A stretch of 19,972 bases of DNA, from the NCBI GenBank assembly GCA_021734045.1, contig JAIPJR010000054.1, forward strand, positions 1-19,972, read 5' to 3'. This document shows positions 15,712 through 19,972 of the stretch, piece by piece. Each line of letters begins with the position of its first letter. Position 1 is the first letter of the stretch. A program made the translations under genes and the position numbers. The notes beneath the pieces are model-generated. The model was not told where the DNA came from and did no database searches. It was given only the letters and a program-made list of their open reading frames with translations. Source of the stretch: Fidelibacterota bacterium (GTDB taxonomy: Bacteria; Fidelibacterota; UBA8477).

Positions 15712-15802
15712 TCACCGACTTAATCACAGGATGATTATTCATTCCGTCGGCTTGTTGCCTAATAACCGTCAATAACGCTGCATTTGAGAAGGAGTAACCC
15801 AT

Positions 15803-15991
15803 ATGGCTAAACCCTATAAATTCGAATTCGACGATGATGAATTAATGGAGTTAAAACAAGTGCTGAAGAAGCTGGAAACCAAGGAGCCCAAGACTGAGGT
15901 CAAGGTGAATGGCTACGTGCGTAGTTTTGCCAAAAATATGCTGCGCGCCATTCAGGAGCAGGAAGATTTTTATAAATACGATCAATGGTAG
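15803..15991 (+). CDS. Small acidic protein of unknown function
   Basis: A 62-residue soluble protein that I do not recognise. It is highly charged, with an acidic N-terminal half (FEFDDDELMELKQVLKKLET) that looks helical and a basic, helical C-terminal half (VRSFAKNMLRAIQEQEDFYK). There is no signal peptide or membrane segment. AAGGAG lies 8 bases before the ATG. The good ribosome binding site and the 7-base overlap with the DUF523 gene support a real gene. It may bind a nucleic acid or a partner protein, but nothing in the sequence decides this. Confidence 0.68.
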   Translation: MAKPYKFEFDDDELMELKQVLKKLETKEPKTEVKVNGYVRSFAKNMLRAIQEQEDFYKYDQW

Positions 15992-16425
15992 ATAAACCGG
16001 TAATCCTTGCATCTGCCTGCCTGTTGGGTGAAAAGTGCCGCTATGATGGACAAGACAACTATACAGCTACCGTGGAACATGCACTGGCAGGACACGAAGT
16101 CATTACGGTCTGTCCAGAAGTAGCCGGTGGATTAGGGGTTCCCCGACCGCCGGCAGAGATTGTAGGAAATCGGGTTCTCCGGGAAGATGGCACCGATGTC
16201 ACCGCTGAATATGAGAAAGGTGTTGCTGCTTGTGTTGAGATTGCCGAAAATTTTTCAGTAACCCAAGCCATCCTGAAAGCGCGCAGCCCGGCCTGTGGGT
16301 GTGGGCAGATTTACGATGGGCGGTTCAACGGGACGCTTATCCCCGGTGATGGCTTGCTGACACGAGCACTGAAAGCAAAGGGCGTTGCGTGTGAAACCGA
16401 AGAATCCCAGCATAAGTCAAAGTGA
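15985..16425 (+). CDS. DUF523 / TudS-like iron-sulfur protein
   Basis: A 146-residue stand-alone DUF523 protein. The family cysteines are all visible: C12 and C18 (ASACLLGEKCRYDG), C43 (TVCPEVAGGLGVPRPP) and C104/C106 (KARSPACGCGQIYDG). DUF523 includes the TudS thiouracil desulfidases, which carry a [4Fe-4S] cluster held by three Cys and remove sulfur from thiolated pyrimidines. A desulfidase role here is therefore plausible, but members of the family may differ in substrate. The length fits the single-domain form; the DUF1722 domain found fused in some relatives is absent. The start overlaps the preceding small gene by 7 bases, and the stop overlaps the sirtuin start as TGATG, so translation of all three is probably coupled. 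Confidence 0.9.
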   Translation: MVDKPVILASACLLGEKCRYDGQDNYTATVEHALAGHEVITVCPEVAGGLGVPRPPAEIVGNRVLREDGTDVTAEYEKGVAACVEIAENFSVTQAILKARSPACGCGQIYDGRFNGTLIPGDGLLTRALKAKGVACETEESQHKSK

Positions 16426-17198
16426 TGAGCACATTTGATACAAATATTACCCGGGCAGCCCGGTTGATGCACTCTTCGCACTACACGGTGGCATTTACCG
16501 GTGCCGGTATTTCTGTGGAATCAGGGATTCCGCCTTTCCGGGGTGGTGACGGGCTGTGGGATAAGGTGGATCCTTCTTTTCTGGAAATTGACTATTTTTA
16601 CCAGCAGCCTGAAAAATCGTGGAAAGTGATTCGGGAGATATTCTATCAATACCTGGGTAAAGCCCGCCCCAACATTGCCCATTGTGTATTAGCGCGTCTG
16701 GAGGAGAATAACCTGCTCCACGCGCTTATCACCCAGAATATCGACAATTTACATCAACAGGCTGGAAATCAGGATGTGATTGAATTCCACGGGACAACCG
16801 GCCGCCTGATCTGCACCAGATGTGGGCAGACCATTGGTGAATCAGACAAAATCAACCACCTGATTGAAATACTGCCGCCCCGCTGTCCTGAATGTGGTGG
16901 TTTGTTGAAACCGGATTTTGTCTTTTTCAGTGAAATGATACCTGAATCCGCTCGTGATCGCAGTTTTGCCGCTGCTAGAAAGGCGTCGGTCTTTATCATC
17001 ATTGGCACATCGGGTGAGGTCTTTCCGGCTGCCATGTTGCCCACTAACGCGAAACGGGCAGGTGCTACGGTAATAGAAGTCAATACAGAACCTTCATCCT
17101 ACACGCACCAGGTGACCGATATATTCCTGCAGGGTAAAGCCTCCACCGTGTTAGAAACATTAGAGCAGGCGTTGAACAGTAATAATCAGGTCAGTTAA
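16425..17198 (+). CDS. Sir2-family NAD-dependent protein deacylase
   Basis: A 257-residue single-domain sirtuin, cytoplasmic. It removes acyl groups from lysines using NAD, giving nicotinamide and O-acyl-ADP-ribose. The motifs are complete: GAGISVESGIPPFRG (GAGIS at 26-30), TQNID at 103-107, catalytic H122 in EFHG, zinc cysteines C130, C133, C154 and C157 (CTRC and CPEC), then GTSGEVFPAA and EVNTEPS. The region FYQYLGKARPNIAH lacks the Y-x-x-R pair that marks desuccinylases such as CobB and SIRT5. The pattern looks closer to the deacetylase type of Thermotoga Sir2; this is inferred from motif memory only. The ATG at 16425 was chosen; a GTG at 16422 is also in frame. It overlaps DUF523 by one base and ends 4 bases before the RNase HII fusion gene. 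Confidence 0.95.
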   Translation: MSTFDTNITRAARLMHSSHYTVAFTGAGISVESGIPPFRGGDGLWDKVDPSFLEIDYFYQQPEKSWKVIREIFYQYLGKARPNIAHCVLARLEENNLLHALITQNIDNLHQQAGNQDVIEFHGTTGRLICTRCGQTIGESDKINHLIEILPPRCPECGGLLKPDFVFFSEMIPESARDRSFAAARKASVFIIIGTSGEVFPAAMLPTNAKRAGATVIEVNTEPSSYTHQVTDIFLQGKASTVLETLEQALNSNNQVS

Positions 17199-17202
17199 TT
17201 CA

Positions 17203-18198
17203 GTGGAATATCCCGAGAAAACAGGGTGGGAAAAGGGCATGCGCGTCATTGGTGTGGATGAAGCAGGACGCGGTCCACTGGCCGGCCCGGTGGTGGCTGC
17301 TGCAGTGGAACTAAACCCTGAAAAATTGCCCGTGGGCATCAGGGACTCCAAAAAGCTTACTGCCAAAAACAGGGAGGTGGTTGCTGTTGAAATTCAGAAA
17401 AGTGCAGCGCGGATTGGTATTGGTATTGTCCATGAACAGGATATTGACCGTATTAATATTTTACAAGCTACTTTCCGGGCGATGCGTTCAGGTTTGGAGA
17501 AGATTGACCTGAAAAATGCGCAGGTTCTTGTTGATGGGAAATTCACGATTCCGAATTTAAATGCAGCCCAAAACGCGCTGGTTAATGGAGACGATCTGAG
17601 CATCTCCATCGGAGCAGCATCGATTATCGCTAAAACTTTCCGGGACAGAATGATGTTGTCTTACCATGTTCTTTTCCCGGAATACGGGTTCGACAGTCAC
17701 AAGGGCTATGGTTCCAAACGGCACTTGGAAGCACTGGCGGCACTTGGTCGCTGTCCAATCCATCGCCGCTCATTTCATCCGGTCAGTAATACCACCAACC
17801 AACGCTTTCGGATGCGTGACAACCCCCAAAAAGCAGGTTGGTTAGGCGAAATTTACGCTGGCATGTATTTTATTCGTAATGGCTATGAATTGTTGGTTCA
17901 TGGGTATCATGGCAGCCGGGATGGTGAGATTGACCTCATTGCCCGAAAGGGACGGGAGGTCATTTTTGTGGAAGTGAAGAGTTACCTGCGCTCCGCTGAG
18001 GCGGAGCCAGCCCATTATCGGGTCACGCCGGCAAAACAGCGAAAAATCGCCGATACCGCCGAGCATTTCTATTCCAATGAAAACTATAAATCACAGTACC
18101 CCGAAGAACCTGACAGCCGCTTTGATATTGTTACCGTTGATTTCAGTAGAAATAAGCCTACCCTACAACATTTCGCCGATGCTTTTTTACCCCTTTAG
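17203..18198 (+). CDS. rnhB: RNase HII-YraN (UPF0102) fusion protein
   Basis: A 331-residue protein with two complete domains in one frame. Residues about 13-200 are RNase HII, which removes ribonucleotides and RNA from DNA hybrids: the GVDEAGRGPLAGPVVAA motif supplies D19 and E20, with D111 (VLVDG) and D130 (NGDD) completing the four acidic metal ligands; AASIIAKTFRDR and SHKGYGSKRHLEAL, then CPIHRRSFHPV, match the family. After a short linker, about 207-331 is a YraN/UPF0102 domain, a Holliday-junction-resolvase-like nuclease fold, with E216, D244 (GEIDLIA), E257 and K259 (VFVEVK) all kept. rnhB and yraN are separate neighbours in many bacteria; a fusion is less usual. The GTG start at 17203 lies 4 bases after the sirtuin stop; an ATG at 17239 (MRVIGVDEAG) after a G-rich stretch is equally possible. 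Confidence 0.93.
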   Translation: MEYPEKTGWEKGMRVIGVDEAGRGPLAGPVVAAAVELNPEKLPVGIRDSKKLTAKNREVVAVEIQKSAARIGIGIVHEQDIDRINILQATFRAMRSGLEKIDLKNAQVLVDGKFTIPNLNAAQNALVNGDDLSISIGAASIIAKTFRDRMMLSYHVLFPEYGFDSHKGYGSKRHLEALAALGRCPIHRRSFHPVSNTTNQRFRMRDNPQKAGWLGEIYAGMYFIRNGYELLVHGYHGSRDGEIDLIARKGREVIFVEVKSYLRSAEAEPAHYRVTPAKQRKIADTAEHFYSNENYKSQYPEEPDSRFDIVTVDFSRNKPTLQHFADAFLPL

Positions 18199-18280
18199 CC
18201 GGGATTGAGATTGGAAAAGTTGGTTTGGCGATTATGTTTCATCCGACTCCGACGAAAGCATCAGGGGAGAGGAAAACCAG

Positions 18281-19972
18281 ATGACCCGATTATTTACCTT
18301 AGATTTTCCACGCATTAGCCGAATTTTGTTTTTCGTTCTCATCACCACAAATGGTCTGATGAAGCCTGTATTCGCATGGGATCCACCTGCTTATGGACAG
18401 AATGGGATGGTGGTGGCGCATGATGAATTGGCTGCCCAGGCAGGTAGAGACATTTTAGCAGCCGGGGGAAACGCTGTTGACGCGGCCGTGGCAGTAGGCT
18501 ATGCGTTGGCGGTAACCTACCCACAAGCAGGTAATATTGGTGGCGGTGGGTTTATGGTGATTCGAATGGCGGACGGGCGTATGGCCGCCATCGATTATCG
18601 TGAAAAAGCTCCAGCCATGGCTACCAGAGATATGTTTCTGGATGATTCGGGTCGTGTGGTTCAGGGATTAAGTCTGCGTGGGGGATTGGCAGTAGGCGTG
18701 CCCGGCACTGTGGCCGGATTACAGATGGCGCTGGATAATTATGGAACTATGAAACTGAAAAAGGTAATCGACCCGGCCATTACACTGGCAAAGCGCGGTT
18801 TTCCTGTAAATTTTTATTTGTCACATGCCCTGCATTATCTGAATCAGGCGGCTGCCAAATATCCCGAAACGGTACGGGTATTCGGTCGCAATGGCAACCC
18901 ACCCAAACCGGGGGAAATATTCAAACAACCGGATTTGGCACGGACACTCAAAACCATCCGCCGCAAAGGACCTGACGGGTTTTACAAAAGTAAAGTTGCC
19001 CAAAATCTTGTTGAATCTGTTCAAGCCGCCGGTGGCATTATCTCGCTGCAGGATTTGGAAAATTACCAACCGGTTTTGCGTCGGCCGGTGACCGGTGAAT
19101 ACAAGGATTACGAGGTTTTATCCATGCCACCGCCCAGCAGTGGTGGAATCGCATTGATATCCATGCTGAATATGTTGAAGCAATTTGAACTGGACACAAT
19201 GAGCTGGCATGGCGCTGATTATGTACACATCCTCACGGAAGTTGAACGACGGGCATATGCCGATCGCAGTGTCTGGCTGGGTGATGCGGATTATTGGCCG
19301 GTTCCCACAGAAACACTGTTATCCATGGCGTATGCCAATTCGCGTATGTCTGATTATGTCTGGGGCAAAGCCACACCCAGTAGTGTGGTTCATCCCCTTG
19401 GTGAAGCAGCCATGGATTCACTAAAAGCGTTTCTGCAGGAGAGTGAAGAAACCACCCATTATTCAGTTGTCGATAAGTGGGGCAATGCCGTGAGTACCAC
19501 CACAACCCTAAACTGGACTTTTGGCTCACTGGTGACGGTGAATGACTGCGGGTTTTTGTTGAATGACGAAATGGATGATTTCAGTGCGAAGCCAGGCGTT
19601 CCCAATGCCTTTGGGTTGGTGGGGAATGAAGCGAATGCCGTTCAACCCAATAAACGCATGTTGTCCAGCATGACACCAACAATTTTCGTCAAAAATGATA
19701 GCGTACGGTATATTATCGGAACGCCGGGTGGTTCAACCATTATCACATCTGTAATGCAGGTATTTTTAAATGCTGTCGAAGAAAACATGGGTATCGTGGA
19801 TGCGGTTCGCATGCCCCGGGTGCACCACCAGTGGTTACCGGATGTCATCTATGTCGAACCGTACGCCCTGGGACCTGAAACCGTAACAGCGTTGGCGGAA
19901 AGAGGCTATCAGGTGGTGATTCGCGGTACGATCGGGGAAGTGAATGCCATTGCCTGGGATCCCATTTTCAAT
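18281..19972 (+). CDS. ggt: Gamma-glutamyltransferase, 3'-truncated by the window
   Basis: The first 564 residues of a periplasmic gamma-glutamyltransferase precursor, the enzyme that hydrolyses or transfers the gamma-glutamyl group of glutathione and related peptides. A signal peptide (about residues 1-32, ending PVFA) precedes the mature protein. Family motifs include GGNAVDAAVAVGYALAV, GNIGGGGFMVIR, REKAP, PGTVAGLQ, PPPSSGGIAL and LNDEMDDFSAKPGVPN, with LSSMTPTI and GTPGGSTIITSVMQ near the end. The self-cleavage and nucleophile Thr is T391 (codon 19451-19453) in EETTHYSVVDKWGNAVSTT, so the proenzyme splits there into large and small subunits. MPRVHHQWLPDVIYVEP is also typical. A GGGGAGAGG stretch precedes the ATG by 8 bases. 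The frame is still open at the window end and, given the usual length of about 580, little is missing. The 82 bases before it hold only a weak promoter-like sequence. Confidence 0.96.
   Translation, partial: MTRLFTLDFPRISRILFFVLITTNGLMKPVFAWDPPAYGQNGMVVAHDELAAQAGRDILAAGGNAVDAAVAVGYALAVTYPQAGNIGGGGFMVIRMADGRMAAIDYREKAPAMATRDMFLDDSGRVVQGLSLRGGLAVGVPGTVAGLQMALDNYGTMKLKKVIDPAITLAKRGFPVNFYLSHALHYLNQAAAKYPETVRVFGRNGNPPKPGEIFKQPDLARTLKTIRRKGPDGFYKSKVAQNLVESVQAAGGIISLQDLENYQPVLRRPVTGEYKDYEVLSMPPPSSGGIALISMLNMLKQFELDTMSWHGADYVHILTEVERRAYADRSVWLGDADYWPVPTETLLSMAYANSRMSDYVWGKATPSSVVHPLGEAAMDSLKAFLQESEETTHYSVVDKWGNAVSTTTTLNWTFGSLVTVNDCGFLLNDEMDDFSAKPGVPNAFGLVGNEANAVQPNKRMLSSMTPTIFVKNDSVRYIIGTPGGSTIITSVMQVFLNAVEENMGIVDAVRMPRVHHQWLPDVIYVEPYALGPETVTALAERGYQVVIRGTIGEVNAIAWDPIFN

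Noticed and set aside
15715-15755. Hairpin CCGAC/GTCGG after the YciI-like gene
   Set aside because: Only 5 bp around a loop of about 28 bases and no T run, so it is not a credible terminator.
18211-18240. Possible promoter (TTGGAA, 16 bases, TATGTTTC) before the gamma-glutamyltransferase gene
   Set aside because: It resembles the tRNA promoter loosely, but both boxes deviate and chance matches of this quality are common.

Overview
This looks like a chromosomal segment of a Gram-negative bacterium of the FCB group, most plausibly Marinimicrobia/Neomarinimicrobiota or Calditrichota-like. The reasons are a TonB-dependent receptor, a PorV-type outer-membrane barrel, two secreted proteins ending in a type IX secretion (T9SS)-like C-terminal sorting domain with a PNP motif, Asp-rich DGxDNDGD modules and secreted regulator-type propellers. 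Many genes have clear Shine-Dalgarno sequences (for example AGGAGG), which argues against a typical Bacteroidetes. The lineage is inferred from gene content only. All supported genes are on the + strand; no mobile element or CRISPR is visible, and no gap exceeds about 185 bases.

Region A (1-8096) is a surface-protein operon: the 3' part of a TonB-dependent receptor, a 1561-residue secreted multidomain protein whose start overlaps or nearly touches the receptor stop, and a PorV/PorQ-like barrel, closed by a strong hairpin terminator. The receptor and the giant protein share a Cys/Asp/Trp-rich module, so they may have co-evolved as a receptor and surface partner.

Region B (8207-14697) is a second run of envelope genes: a secreted propeller-like protein, an M23 metallopeptidase with FnIII, glutamine-amidotransferase-like and sorting domains, another secreted propeller-like protein, a TolB-like lipoprotein, and two overlapping membrane proteins. 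A tRNA-Leu(CAG) gene follows, with its own likely promoter and terminator.

Region C (15038-19972) is a housekeeping and stress group: a VOC protein and a YciI-like protein joined by an ATGA overlap; a small acidic protein, a DUF523/TudS-like iron-sulfur protein and a sirtuin joined by overlaps; an RNase HII-YraN fusion; and a gamma-glutamyltransferase that runs off the window end.

The observations most worth following up are the receptor-propeller-PorV operon with its shared module, the RNase HII-YraN fusion, the unusual M23 architecture, the EF-hand loop inside the receptor barrel, and the DUF523-sirtuin coupling.
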